This document shows, in pieces, positions 16,615 through 25,590 of a DNA stretch of 64,000 nt; the first letter of the stretch is position 1, and each line of letters begins with the position of its first letter. This stretch comes from Shimia_B sp039815465. Its GTDB lineage: Bacteria; Pseudomonadota; Alphaproteobacteria; Rhodobacterales; Rhodobacteraceae. Below the pieces are notes generated by a model, which saw only the letters and a program-made list of their open reading frames with translations, searched no databases and was not told the origin of the DNA. The DNA lies in the NCBI GenBank assembly GCA_039815465.1, contig JBCBZG010000002.1, positions 1 to 64,000 of the forward strand, read 5' to 3'. Position numbers and translations under genes: made by a program.

Positions 16615-19158
16615 TCACGCCATCGGCGCGCGCCTGCTCATATCCGCTGCCTCAAGCGCGATCTGCGCCGCCGCGAGCCGCGCCGCGGGCACCCGAAACG
16701 GCGAGCAGGAGACATAGTTGAACCCCGCCTCGCGGCACAGGCGGATCGCCTCCGGGTCGCCGCCATGTTCGCCACACAGCGACAGCACCACATCAGGCCG
16801 CGCCGCGCGCCCCCGCTCCGCCCCGATCTGCAACAGCTCGGCCACGCCGTGGATGTCGAGCCGGTGGAACGGGTCCTCCTGATACACCCCCTCCTGCACA
16901 TAGGTCGACATAAAGCGCCCCGCGTCATCGCGCGACAGACCGTAGGTCATCTGGGTGAGATCGTTGGTGCCAAAGCTCAGGAACGCCGTGTGGGGCGCGA
17001 TGTCGCCTGCCCGCAGCGCAGCGCGCGGGGTTTCCACCATCACGCCGAGCGAATGGTCCACCTGATGGCCCGTTTCGGCCCGCACAGCGGCCGCCACGGC
17101 GTCGATGCGTTTGCGCACCAGCTCCACCTCGCGGCGGGCGGTGACGAGAGGAATCATGATCTCCGGCCGCGATCCGGTCGTCAGCGCGGCCTCCAGGATC
17201 GCGCGCACCTGCATGTCGTAGATTTCGGGCACCGTGATGCCCAGCCGCACGCCGCGCAGCCCCAGCATGGGGTTGTATTCCGACAGCGACCGTGCGCGTT
17301 CGGTCACGCGGCTCACCGGGATGCCCAGGGCGCTTGCTAGGTCGCGCAGCCCGCCCTTGTCCGAGGGCAGGAATTCGTGCAGCGGCGGGTCAAGCAGGCG
17401 CACGCAAACGGGCCGCCCGCCCATGATCCGAAAGAGCTCGATATAATCGTCGCGCTGGATGGGCAGCAGGCGTTCGAGCACCGCTGCGCGTTCCTCTGCG
17501 TCGTCGGCAAAGATCATCTCGCGCATGATTGTCAGCCGGTCGGCCTCGAAAAACATGTGCTCCGTGCGGATCAGCCCGATCCCGTCGGCTTGGAACCGCA
17601 TGGCGCTATCGGCCTCTGCCCGAGTGTCGGCATTGGCGCGCACGCCGATGTCGCGGAACGCGTCCGCCCAAGACAGGAGCTTTGCCACACTGTCATCGAG
17701 CCCCGCCTTTGTGAGCTCCGCAGCGCCCGCGATGACCTCCCCCGCGGTGCCGTCGACGGTGACGATGTCGCCCTCTTTCAGCGTGCGGCCCTCGACGACG
17801 ACGCGCCGCTGCGTGTCGCGGACGCTTATGCCGGAGGCCCCTACGACGCAGGGCAGGCCAAAACCGCGCCCGATCACAGCGGCATGGCTCGTGATCCCGC
17901 CCCGTTCGGTCAGGACGGCGGCAGCAGCGTGCATCCCGCGTATGTCCTCGGGCCCCGTTTCGCGGCGCACGAGGATGCAGGGTTCCCCCCGCGCGGCGCT
18001 GGCCTGCGCGTCGGCGGCATTGAAGACGATGCGCCCGTGGGCCGCGCCCGGGCTCGCGGCGATGCCCGTGGCCACCACGTCGCGGGCCGCACCTGGCGCA
18101 ACCTGACGGTGGAGCAATTCCGACAGCGCCGCAGGCTCCACCCGGCGCACGGCCTCTGCCTGGTCGATGATGCCGTCCTCCGCCAGCGCCACCGTGACGT
18201 TGACATGGGCGCGCGAGGATCGCTGCACCCGGGTCGCGTCGATGATGGACAGCGCGCCATCCTCCAGCGTGAATTTGATCTGCATTTCCTCCCGCAGACG
18301 GCGGCGCGCCACGTCACCATGGGCGATGAGCGCCGCAAACGCGTCCGGCGCGTGCTCTTCGAGGGAGGCCCCCCGCGGATCCCGGGTCAGGTAATTCGCG
18401 CCCGCCTCCCGCAGGGTTTCGCGCCCCTGGCCTTTGCGTTTGAAGCGGCCTGTGATCTGGCGCTGGCCCGTTTCGGGGTCGATGAACTGGATCACGCCCG
18501 AGCCACTTTCACCCGGTGCAAGCCCCAGCGCCATGGACTGGATCACCAACCCCAGCCCCGCCTCCGCGGGCGCGCCTTGCGCCTGGCGCAGCAGGCGGGC
18601 GGTCGTGCCCTCCCACGCGCGGGCCATGGCGCGCAGCACGGCGGAGAGTTGATCGCGGATATCCTGGGGAAACGGCTCCTCCGCCTCATCCTCGTAGGCC
18701 TCGAGCGCTGTGCCCAGCGCGCGGGCGTCATTGGCGGCAGCTTCGGGCACCGCATCGGCATCGAGCATCGCCACATGGACCGCGTAGGACTGGATGAACC
18801 GCAGGTAGAGCGCTGTCGCGGCCTCCTCCCCGATCTCATCGCTGAGCGCGAGGTGGCGCTGGTCATTCATCCCGATATTCAGCACCGCCGCAGGCCCGCC
18901 CCAATCCGCATTCTCGGCAGAGGGTCGGACGGACAAAAGGCTCGTGGCGTCAAAAGGCGCCAACAGCGCGGCCATATCAGGCCTGCGCCCCTCCGCGATG
19001 CCGCGCACCGTGTCAAAGCCCAAGGAGACCGTCACCGGCACCGGCATATCGAGCCGGATGAGCCGCTGCATACATTTCGCCCGCTCCCCATGGGTGGCAC
19101 GGTTCATCCGCGCCTCGGGCGTGATGGGCACGATGTCAGGGATGTGAGCGGTCAACAT
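16615..19158 (-). CDS. Pyruvate phosphate dikinase-like PEP-utilising protein, atypical N-terminus
   Basis: 847 residues, slightly shorter than PPDK. The swivel domain has the phospho-His motif GGITSHAAVIGRGFGLPCVV and the C-terminal PEP/pyruvate barrel has GIGLIRTEHMFF, GVMVETPRAALRAG, FLSFGTNDLTQMTYGLSRDD and the catalytic cysteine in CGEHGGDPEAI, all as in PPDK. The ATP-grasp part is odd: the GGKGANLAEM loop is replaced by GERAKCMQRL, and SVRSGA reads SVRPSA. Pyruvate/PEP chemistry is therefore likely retained but nucleotide binding is doubtful. It lies downstream of glyS, separated by a family B repeat. A plus-strand open frame across the gene is a shadow. Confidence 0.8.
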   Translation of the reverse strand: MLTAHIPDIVPITPEARMNRATHGERAKCMQRLIRLDMPVPVTVSLGFDTVRGIAEGRRPDMAALLAPFDATSLLSVRPSAENADWGGPAAVLNIGMNDQRHLALSDEIGEEAATALYLRFIQSYAVHVAMLDADAVPEAAANDARALGTALEAYEDEAEEPFPQDIRDQLSAVLRAMARAWEGTTARLLRQAQGAPAEAGLGLVIQSMALGLAPGESGSGVIQFIDPETGQRQITGRFKRKGQGRETLREAGANYLTRDPRGASLEEHAPDAFAALIAHGDVARRRLREEMQIKFTLEDGALSIIDATRVQRSSRAHVNVTVALAEDGIIDQAEAVRRVEPAALSELLHRQVAPGAARDVVATGIAASPGAAHGRIVFNAADAQASAARGEPCILVRRETGPEDIRGMHAAAAVLTERGGITSHAAVIGRGFGLPCVVGASGISVRDTQRRVVVEGRTLKEGDIVTVDGTAGEVIAGAAELTKAGLDDSVAKLLSWADAFRDIGVRANADTRAEADSAMRFQADGIGLIRTEHMFFEADRLTIMREMIFADDAEERAAVLERLLPIQRDDYIELFRIMGGRPVCVRLLDPPLHEFLPSDKGGLRDLASALGIPVSRVTERARSLSEYNPMLGLRGVRLGITVPEIYDMQVRAILEAALTTGSRPEIMIPLVTARREVELVRKRIDAVAAAVRAETGHQVDHSLGVMVETPRAALRAGDIAPHTAFLSFGTNDLTQMTYGLSRDDAGRFMSTYVQEGVYQEDPFHRLDIHGVAELLQIGAERGRAARPDVVLSLCGEHGGDPEAIRLCREAGFNYVSCSPFRVPAARLAAAQIALEAADMSRRAPMA

Positions 19159-19260
19159 TGCGGCACATTACGGTTTCGGAGCCGTGGCGCAAGGATGACC
19201 AATCGTCTGGGGCTAAGCACCCGGCGCGGAATCAAGGGCGCAAGCCCGCCGCGCCCTCGA

Positions 19261-19382
19261 CGGGCCGCCCCCACGGCACGTCGAGACATCGACGCAAGCG
19301 CACCGCATGAGCGGAGAGCTAAGGGAGGACCATAAAGTGCCCAGTACGACCGGGGGATCGACGCACCGCGGCCCGCCGACGC
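19261..19382. repeat. Family B structured intergenic repeat, copy 1
   Basis: About 122-bp unit bounded by CGGGCCGC (19261) and its complement GCGGCCCG. Inside are two small hairpins, GTCGA-GACA-TCGAC and CCGC-ATGA-GCGG, and the conserved CCATAAAGTGC and GGATCGACGCACC. Read on the minus strand it begins 13 nt after the glyS stop. A second copy is at 25466. Confidence 0.8.
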
Positions 19383-19395
19383 CGCTCTGTCCGCG

Positions 19396-21747
19396 CTACC
19401 CCTCAACCTTCGTCAAATCAGCCACCTGCCCCACAGTGCTGCGGATCTGGCTGAGCAGGTTCAGACGGTTGCGGCGTACGACCTCGCTGTCGGCATTGAT
19501 CTTGACCGCGTCAAAGAACGCATCAATCGGGCCCCGCAGCGCGGCCATAGCCCCCATGGCGGTCACGAAATCTTCGGAAGCCATGGCAGGCTTGATCGCC
19601 GCCTCTGCCACGGCCAAAGCCTCAAACAGCGCCCGCTCCTCATCCGCCTCCGCGAATTTCAAATCCGCGCCGTAGGAATACTCCACCCCATCCTTCGCCT
19701 CCGCCTGCGCAAGGATGTTATTGGCCCGCTTGAACCCCTGAACGAGGTTGGTGCCGTCGTCCGTGTTCATCACCTCCTGCAGAGCCGTCGCCCGGCGCAC
19801 GAGGAGGGTGAGGTCATCATTCCCGGGCATCGCGAGGCACGCGTCGATGACGTCATGGCGAATGCCTCTGTCGCGGAGGAAGACCTTTAGGCGGTCGTGG
19901 AAGAAGGTGAGGAGGGTGGCTTCCATTAGAGGATCCATCACTTTGTGCAGCCCGTCGACGAACTCCTCCTCCTCAGAACCAACATTCACGTCTGGGCGAC
20001 TGGCGTCCTTCACGTTTGTGAGTCGTTTCAGGTCTATGCGAGATGCGAGTTTCCCCAGACGGAATTGCTCCAAGAGCCCTTTTCTTCCTCCCCAGAAAGC
20101 AATCATGCGGTCGTCGGACTTTAGTTTTGGGCGCCCATTCTCGTCCAAGATATTCCGAAAATTTGCGTCAACCTCGTGGTCAAGTCGAACTTCTCCAATT
20201 CGCCAGTCGTCCGCAAGGCGCGACAAAGCGCCCGCCAGTGCGTCCGAAATTGCCTCTGACAACCGCAGGCGCAAATCGTTCTCCAATAACAAACGAACCA
20301 CCCCCAACGCCGCCCGCCTCAGCGCATAGGGGTCCTTCGACCCGGTCGGCTTCTCATCAATCGCCCAGAACCCGGTCAGGATATCTAGCTTCTCCGCCAG
20401 CGACACGGCCACGGCCACAGGGTCGGTCGGGACATCATCGGACGGCCCCAAGGGGGCGTAGTGGTCGCGGCAGGCGTCGGCGGCTTCTTGGTTCGTCTCG
20501 CCGGTTTCCATGGCGTAGTAGCGGCCCATGATCCCCTGAAGCTCCGGGAACTCATAGACCATCTCGGACGCCAGATCGGCCTTGGCCATATGCGCGGCCT
20601 GGTTCACCCGCTCGGGGTCCGCACCCACGACGGGCGCAAGCTCCACCGCCAGGGCCGCGATGCGCTCGATCCGGTCCCACTGGGTGCCGAGCTTGGCGTG
20701 GAAGGTCACATTCTTCAGCTTCTCGAACCACGGCTCCATCTTTTCATCGACGGCCACGCGCAGGTCATTTTCCCAGAAGAATTTCGCATCAGAGAGCCGC
20801 GCCGACAGCACCTTTTGGTTCCCCGCCAGGATCGTCGCGCCCTCATCCGCGGTCTCCCGGTTCGCGACCGTGATAAACCGCTCGATCTGCCCCGTCGCCG
20901 GATTGCGGACGGAGAAGAATTTTTGATGCTCCTTCATGGAGGTCTGCAAAACTTCCGGCGGCAGCCCCAGGAAATCGGCCCCAATTTCGCCCATCAGGAC
21001 CACCGGCCACTCCACGAGCCCCGCAACTTCGGCCAGCAACCCACGGTCTTCCACGACCTCCAGCCCGGCGGCTTCCGCCTGGCGCGTGGCCTCCGCCCAG
21101 ATCGCCTCCTGCCGCTCGGCGGGGCGCAGGATCACGAACGCTTCGCGCAATTTCGCCTCGTACTCAGCAAAATTCGCCACTGGGAACCGCGCGGGGGCCA
21201 TGAACCGGTGCCCGCCGGTCGTATTCCCCGCCTCGAACTGATCGACTTTCACCGGCACCACATCGCCATCAAGCACGCACAGGATCGACTGCAACGGGCG
21301 TACCCATTTCAGGCTCCCCGTGCCCCAGCGCATGGACTTGGCCCATGGGAAGCTGCGGATCGTTTTCTCCAGCACTTCGCACACGATGTCCGCCGCCGGA
21401 CGGCCCGGCTTGGTGATTTGGGCGAAGTAGACCTGCCCCTTTTTGTCGTCGCGCACCTCAAGGTCCTCACGCGCAACGCCTGCCCCGCGCAGGAACCCTT
21501 CGATGGCCTTGTCCGGCGCGCCGATTTTTGGGCCCTTCCGCTCCTCGGTCACGGTGGGGCTCTCCGACAGTAGCCCTGTCACCGAAAGCGTCAGGCGGCG
21601 CGGGGTTGCGAAATGTGCCGCGCCTTCAAAGGTCAGGCCAGCCTCGCCCAGACCCGCACAGACCAGACGCTCCAGATCCGCGCTCGCGCGCGCCTGCATC
21701 CCGGCTGGGATTTCCTCGGAAAAGAGTTCGATCAGAAGATCGGCCAT
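19396..21747 (-). CDS. glyS: Glycine-tRNA ligase beta subunit
   Basis: Beta subunit of the bacterial alpha2-beta2 glycyl-tRNA synthetase; supplies tRNA recognition while GlyQ carries the active site. 783 residues. Begins MADLLIELFSEEIPAGMQAR, followed by LTFEGAAHFATPRRLTLSV, an HD-like domain (AAHMAKADLASEMVYEFPEL), and ends with the anticodon-binding region. Usual beta-subunit length is about 690; extra length is spread in the C-terminal half. The start at 21747 has the upstream GAAAGGAACTGAC and is one base after the stop of the small membrane protein, so coupling is likely. Codon use in 19,900-20,300 looks less GC-biased than the flanks. Confidence 0.97.
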   Translation of the reverse strand: MADLLIELFSEEIPAGMQARASADLERLVCAGLGEAGLTFEGAAHFATPRRLTLSVTGLLSESPTVTEERKGPKIGAPDKAIEGFLRGAGVAREDLEVRDDKKGQVYFAQITKPGRPAADIVCEVLEKTIRSFPWAKSMRWGTGSLKWVRPLQSILCVLDGDVVPVKVDQFEAGNTTGGHRFMAPARFPVANFAEYEAKLREAFVILRPAERQEAIWAEATRQAEAAGLEVVEDRGLLAEVAGLVEWPVVLMGEIGADFLGLPPEVLQTSMKEHQKFFSVRNPATGQIERFITVANRETADEGATILAGNQKVLSARLSDAKFFWENDLRVAVDEKMEPWFEKLKNVTFHAKLGTQWDRIERIAALAVELAPVVGADPERVNQAAHMAKADLASEMVYEFPELQGIMGRYYAMETGETNQEAADACRDHYAPLGPSDDVPTDPVAVAVSLAEKLDILTGFWAIDEKPTGSKDPYALRRAALGVVRLLLENDLRLRLSEAISDALAGALSRLADDWRIGEVRLDHEVDANFRNILDENGRPKLKSDDRMIAFWGGRKGLLEQFRLGKLASRIDLKRLTNVKDASRPDVNVGSEEEEFVDGLHKVMDPLMEATLLTFFHDRLKVFLRDRGIRHDVIDACLAMPGNDDLTLLVRRATALQEVMNTDDGTNLVQGFKRANNILAQAEAKDGVEYSYGADLKFAEADEERALFEALAVAEAAIKPAMASEDFVTAMGAMAALRGPIDAFFDAVKINADSEVVRRNRLNLLSQIRSTVGQVADLTKVEG

Positions 21748-21748
21748 G

Positions 21749-22258
21749 TCAGTTCCTTTCGGGGCAGTCGTCGCCCGCGGGGGATCCATCGTAAAGCTTG
21801 TCGCCGCAGTCGTTCACCTGATGCCAGATGTAGCCGCGCCCGTCGGCTGTGATCGCGACAACGCGGTCGATGCCATACTCAAAGTTCCGCTGCCCTGCGA
21901 ACGCCAGCGCGGTGCCTGCGGCGAGTTCTGCGCCCAGCGCCTCTGCGTCAAAGCAGTCGAACCAGTAGGGCGCATTGAGCGGCTCGGCCCCGTCAAAGAG
22001 CTCGTAGGTTTCCGTCAGCGTGGCCAGGCTCGTGGGCGTGGTGAAGCACGCCCGGTAGCGGATGGGGGAGCTATAGGCGTCAATCCCCTCAAACGCGTCG
22101 AACAAGATCGGCTCCTGCGTGGCCGTGGCGTTGGTCGTCAGACGCACATCGGCCTCAGTGACCTCATCGTAGAAGCCATAGACCTGCGCGTAGTACACGC
22201 CCCCGCCCACCGCCGCGGCGGTGAGGAGAAGGAGGATGGAGATGATTTTACCGGCCAA
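21749..22258 (-). CDS. Small anchored protein between glyQ and glyS (DUF6446-like)
   Basis: 169 residues: one N-terminal membrane helix (MAGKIISILLLLTAAAVGGG), then a soluble periplasmic part with two well-spaced cysteine pairs (YRACFTTPTSLATLTETYEL, YWFDCFDAEALG, VNDCGDKLYDG, GDDCPERN). I recall a protein of this layout between glyQ and glyS in Rhodobacterales, labelled DUF6446, but the name is from memory. Function unknown. It has no obvious link to tRNA charging; the position may simply be inherited. Confidence 0.8.
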   Translation of the reverse strand: MAGKIISILLLLTAAAVGGGVYYAQVYGFYDEVTEADVRLTTNATATQEPILFDAFEGIDAYSSPIRYRACFTTPTSLATLTETYELFDGAEPLNAPYWFDCFDAEALGAELAAGTALAFAGQRNFEYGIDRVVAITADGRGYIWHQVNDCGDKLYDGSPAGDDCPERN

Positions 22259-22285
22259 GGCTCACCACCCCGCGCCCGGGCGCGT

Positions 22286-22416
22286 CTGCGCCCTGCCCGA
22301 CCTCCCCCCCGGGAGGGCAATGGCGATGTCGGTCAAAGCGGGAACAACACTGATACTTTTATGAACAGCGATAGCGGATGTCTTGAGATGCCCTCCCGAG
22401 GTCGGGCAGGGCGCAG
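22286..22416. repeat. Inverted hairpin pair in the glyQ-glyS operon
   Basis: The arm at 22389-22416 (TGCCCTCCCGAGGTCGGGCA then GGGCGCAG) is repeated inverted at 22286-22319, where a run of extra C is inserted. Each arm is also a hairpin by itself (CCCGA-GG-TCGGG in the right arm). The 69-bp centre has no visible gene. It lies in the 170-bp gap downstream of glyQ and looks like a paired REP (BIME-like) element. Confidence 0.75.
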
Positions 22417-22428
22417 TCGCTTGACACA

Positions 22429-23394
22429 TCACGCCGCCTCCCACCCGCCAGCGTCGGTCTGGACAAACGCATCCGCGCAACGCTTTGCCAACGTCCGCAC
22501 GCGCAAGATATAGCTCTGCCGTTCGGTCACAGAGATCACGCCCCGCGCATCGAGAAGGTTAAAGACGTGGCTGGCCTTGATGCACTGATCATAGGCCGGG
22601 TGGGCCATCACGATCCGCTTGCCCGTCTTCGGATCATCATAAGGCGCATCCAGGATCGCGTTGCACGCCGCCTCCGCGTCCTCGAAGTGCCGCAGCAACG
22701 TCTCCGTGTTGGCGACGTCGAAGTTCCACCGCGAATACTCCTCCTCCGTTTGGCGAAAGATATCGCCATAGGTCAGCGGGATCGGCGTCTGCGGGTCGTT
22801 ATAGGGCATGTCCATCACGTGATCGACGCCCAGGATATACATGGCCAGCCGTTCGAGCCCGTAGGTCAGCTCCCCCGACACCGGGTGGCAATCATGGCCC
22901 CCCACCTGCTGGAAATAGGTGAACTGGCTGACTTCCATCCCATCGCACCAGACCTCCCACCCGAGGCCCCAGGCGCCCAGGGTCGGGCTTTCCCAGTCGT
23001 CCTCGACGAAGCGGAGGTCGTGGAGCGTCATGTCGACGCCAATCGCCTCCAGCGAGCCCAGGTAAAGCTCCTGCAGGTCCGGCGGGGACGGTTTGATCAG
23101 CACCTGGTACTGGTAGTAGTGCTGCAGGCGGTTGGGGTTTTCGCCATAGCGGCCATCGGTGGGCCGCCGCGACGGCTGCACATAGGCCGCAGCCCAGGGC
23201 CGCGAGCCCAGCGAGCGCAGCGTCGTGGCCGGGTGAAACGTGCCTGCGCCGACCTCCATGTCATAGGGTTGCAGCACCGCGCAGCCCTTTGCCCCCCAAT
23301 AGGCCTGAAGCCTTAGGATAATCTCTTGAAACGAGCGCGGCGGCGCGGTGTGTGCGGCGGCGGGCGTGGCTGACATGGCGGACGTGGATGACAC
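22429..23394 (-). CDS. glyQ: Glycine-tRNA ligase alpha subunit
   Basis: Catalytic subunit that activates glycine and charges tRNA-Gly. 321 residues with the family's signature SFQEIILRLQAYWGAKGCAV, LQPYDMEVGAGTFHPATTLR, the class II motif region AAYVQPSRRPTDGRYGENPN and the GGHDCHPVSGELTYGLERLA segment. The first 20 residues (Ser/Ala/Pro-rich) are an extension; Met7 at 23376 is an alternative start. First gene of a minus-strand operon glyQ, small membrane protein, glyS, with the hairpin pair in the first gap; the divergent gene starts at 23609. Confidence 0.97.
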   Translation of the reverse strand: MSSTSAMSATPAAAHTAPPRSFQEIILRLQAYWGAKGCAVLQPYDMEVGAGTFHPATTLRSLGSRPWAAAYVQPSRRPTDGRYGENPNRLQHYYQYQVLIKPSPPDLQELYLGSLEAIGVDMTLHDLRFVEDDWESPTLGAWGLGWEVWCDGMEVSQFTYFQQVGGHDCHPVSGELTYGLERLAMYILGVDHVMDMPYNDPQTPIPLTYGDIFRQTEEEYSRWNFDVANTETLLRHFEDAEAACNAILDAPYDDPKTGKRIVMAHPAYDQCIKASHVFNLLDARGVISVTERQSYILRVRTLAKRCADAFVQTDAGGWEAA

Positions 23395-23608
23395 GGGAGA
23401 AGAGCCTCATATCTGTGCGCGCGTTCCCTAGCCGCCTCACCCTGGCGGGTCAATGCGACCTGCGCGCCGGGGCCACCGCGCCTGTCGCCTAACCGCGACA
23501 CCCCCCGAAAAGCTGCGCACGGGGGAAGAATTGCGGCCTTTTCCGCTTCAACCCCGCCGCGCGCTAGCAGATAGTGGGCCAGCATTTCTCAACGCCGCAG
23601 GGGGGCAG

Positions 23609-25381
23609 ATGGGTCGTATCGTAATCGCTTGGGTTCTTTGGATGGCCACCGTCACGGGGGCCGCCGCACAAGACAATACTTGGATCCAGGTGGAGGCGCA
23701 GCCGAGCCTCCGGCAGGCGTTGGAGCGTGTGCAGGTTTACAGCCAGCGCCTGCCCAATGTGGCCGCGTTCCAGGTGTCGAGCCGCTGGTACGGCATCGCC
23801 ATCGGACCCTATGAGGAGATCGAGGCCGAAGAGCAGCTAGATGTCCTGGAGCGTCGGCGCGAGGTCCCCTTTGACGCGTTTCTTGTGGACGGATCCGCGT
23901 TCCTAAGACAGGTTTGGCCGCTCGCAAACCAGGCCGCGGCTCAGGTCACGACCGAGACACCCACTGACACCCTCTCTGAGGATCTCGCTGAGACCACCAC
24001 TGAAACCCCGGCCCCAGCCGCCGCTGCGGCGGAGCCAACAGCCCCCGCGGTGCCCGACGAAACTCCGGCCCAGGCGCGCGCGTCCGAGGCGCAGCTGACG
24101 CGGGACGAAAAGCGCCTGCTGCAAACGGCGCTCCAGGCGGAAGGGTTTTATACCTCCACCATCGACGGGCTCTTTGGCCGCGGCACGCGGGCGTCGATGT
24201 CCGCCTGGCAGGCCGCCAATGGGTTTGAGGCCACGGGCGTGATGACCACCGCCCAGCGCGCGGCGCTTATCGCGGATTATAACGCGATCCTCGACGGGCT
24301 GGGCATGGCGCGGGCCGAAGACCTGGAAGCTGGGATCGCGATGCAACTGCCGCTGGCGGAGCTTGCGTTCAAAACCTACGAGCCGCCCTTTGCGCATTAC
24401 GCGTCCGCCGGGGATTTGGGCGTGCGGCTCTCGCTCATATCGCAGGACGGCAACCGCACGCGGTTCCGCGTGCTCTACGACCTGATGCAGACGCTTGACG
24501 ATGTCCCCACCAACGGGCCGCGCAGCATCGGGCGCGACCGCTTCACCATCACCGGCATCGATGCCACCCGCCACACCACCGTCGAGGTGCGCTATGATAG
24601 CGGCGTGATGAAGGGCTTTATGCTCGTCTGGCCCGCAGGCGATGAGGAGCGGCTGACCCGCGTCCTGGCAGAGATGCGCGCGAGCTTTCGCGCCCTGCCC
24701 GGCGTGCTCGACCCCAATGCCTACCCGCCGACCGAGGACCAGCGCCCCGACCTGCTATCGGGCCTCGACATCCGCAAAGCGGAGCGGACGGCCACGGGTC
24801 TCTTTGTCGACACACGCGGCGTCGTGCTGACCGCGGCGCAGAGCGTTGCGGGCTGCGAGCGCGTGTCGCTGGCGGGCGCGACGGATGCCACGGTGATCTT
24901 TTCCGATGCCGCGCTCGGCCTCGCGGCGCTGATGCCACAGGACGACCTGGCCCCCATCGCCACCGCGGGCTTCCAGACCCGTGTACCGCGGCTGGGCGAT
25001 GACGTGGCGGTGGCGGGGTTCTCCTTTGGCGGGACGCTGGGCGCACCCACGCTGACGCTGGGGACGCTGACGGGGATGCAAGGGCTGGATGGCGAGGCCC
25101 CCGTGAAGCGGCTCGACCTCAAGGCGGAGCCGGGCGATGTGGGCGGTCCTGTCTTTGACCGCTCTGGGGCTGTTTTGGGTGTTTTGTTGCCCGCGCCGTC
25201 GCAAGAGGCGCAGGTGCTGCCGCCCTTTGTGCGCTACGCGGTAGATACCGACGGCATCCGCGCGCGCCTGGCAGATGCCGGTCTGACCATTCGCGAAGTG
25301 CGCGGCGGCGGCGGGGTCTTGGACCCTGTGGAGCTGTCAGAGCTCGCCGCCGACATGACCGTCCTGGTGGAGTGCTGGTAG
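23609..25381 (+). CDS. Secreted peptidoglycan-binding protein with catalytically dead trypsin-like domain
   Basis: 590 residues. Signal peptide (MGRIVIAWVLWMATVTGAAA), an N-terminal SPOR-like region (residues 20-105), an Ala/Glu/Thr-rich linker, a peptidoglycan-binding repeat LLQTALQAEGFYTSTIDGLF with RGTRASMSAWQAANG, a middle domain, then a trypsin-2-like fold from about 385. All three triad positions are changed: the His site reads LTAAQSV (Gln411), the Asp site SDAALGLAAL (Gly437), and the nucleophile GDVGGPVF (Val511). It is probably a binding or scaffold protein of the periplasm. The start at 23609 is preceded by GCAGGGGGGCAG; divergent from glyQ. Confidence 0.88.
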   Translation: MGRIVIAWVLWMATVTGAAAQDNTWIQVEAQPSLRQALERVQVYSQRLPNVAAFQVSSRWYGIAIGPYEEIEAEEQLDVLERRREVPFDAFLVDGSAFLRQVWPLANQAAAQVTTETPTDTLSEDLAETTTETPAPAAAAAEPTAPAVPDETPAQARASEAQLTRDEKRLLQTALQAEGFYTSTIDGLFGRGTRASMSAWQAANGFEATGVMTTAQRAALIADYNAILDGLGMARAEDLEAGIAMQLPLAELAFKTYEPPFAHYASAGDLGVRLSLISQDGNRTRFRVLYDLMQTLDDVPTNGPRSIGRDRFTITGIDATRHTTVEVRYDSGVMKGFMLVWPAGDEERLTRVLAEMRASFRALPGVLDPNAYPPTEDQRPDLLSGLDIRKAERTATGLFVDTRGVVLTAAQSVAGCERVSLAGATDATVIFSDAALGLAALMPQDDLAPIATAGFQTRVPRLGDDVAVAGFSFGGTLGAPTLTLGTLTGMQGLDGEAPVKRLDLKAEPGDVGGPVFDRSGAVLGVLLPAPSQEAQVLPPFVRYAVDTDGIRARLADAGLTIREVRGGGGVLDPVELSELAADMTVLVECW

Positions 25382-25465
25382 ACCGGGAGCGGAAACTAGG
25401 CGAAGCCGCCGCCCCATCCACTGCCCGACAGGCGCATTTTCCAAAGAAAATGCTGCCGAGAGGGA

Positions 25466-25587
25466 CGGGCCGCCCCCCACGGCACGTCGATATGTCGACG
25501 CACGTGCTCCGCTTGAGCGGACAGCCAAGGCTGAACCATAAAGTGCTCAGAACCGAGGTCGGATCGACGCACCGCGGCCCGACGATG
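25466..25587. repeat. Family B structured intergenic repeat, copy 2
   Basis: Same plan as 19261: CGGGCCGC and GCGGCCCG ends, hairpins GTCGA-TATG-TCGAC and CCGC-TTGA-GCGG, then CCATAAAGTGC and GGATCGACGCACC. Loops and linkers vary while stems are kept. It sits between two converging genes and ends 3 nt from the stop of the ThDP enzyme gene. Confidence 0.8.
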
Positions 25588-25590
25588 GGG

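Noticed and set aside
17377..19335. Very long plus-strand open frame antisense to the PPDK-like gene
   Set aside because: It is an Arg/His/Pro-rich shadow of the real minus-strand gene in high-GC DNA.
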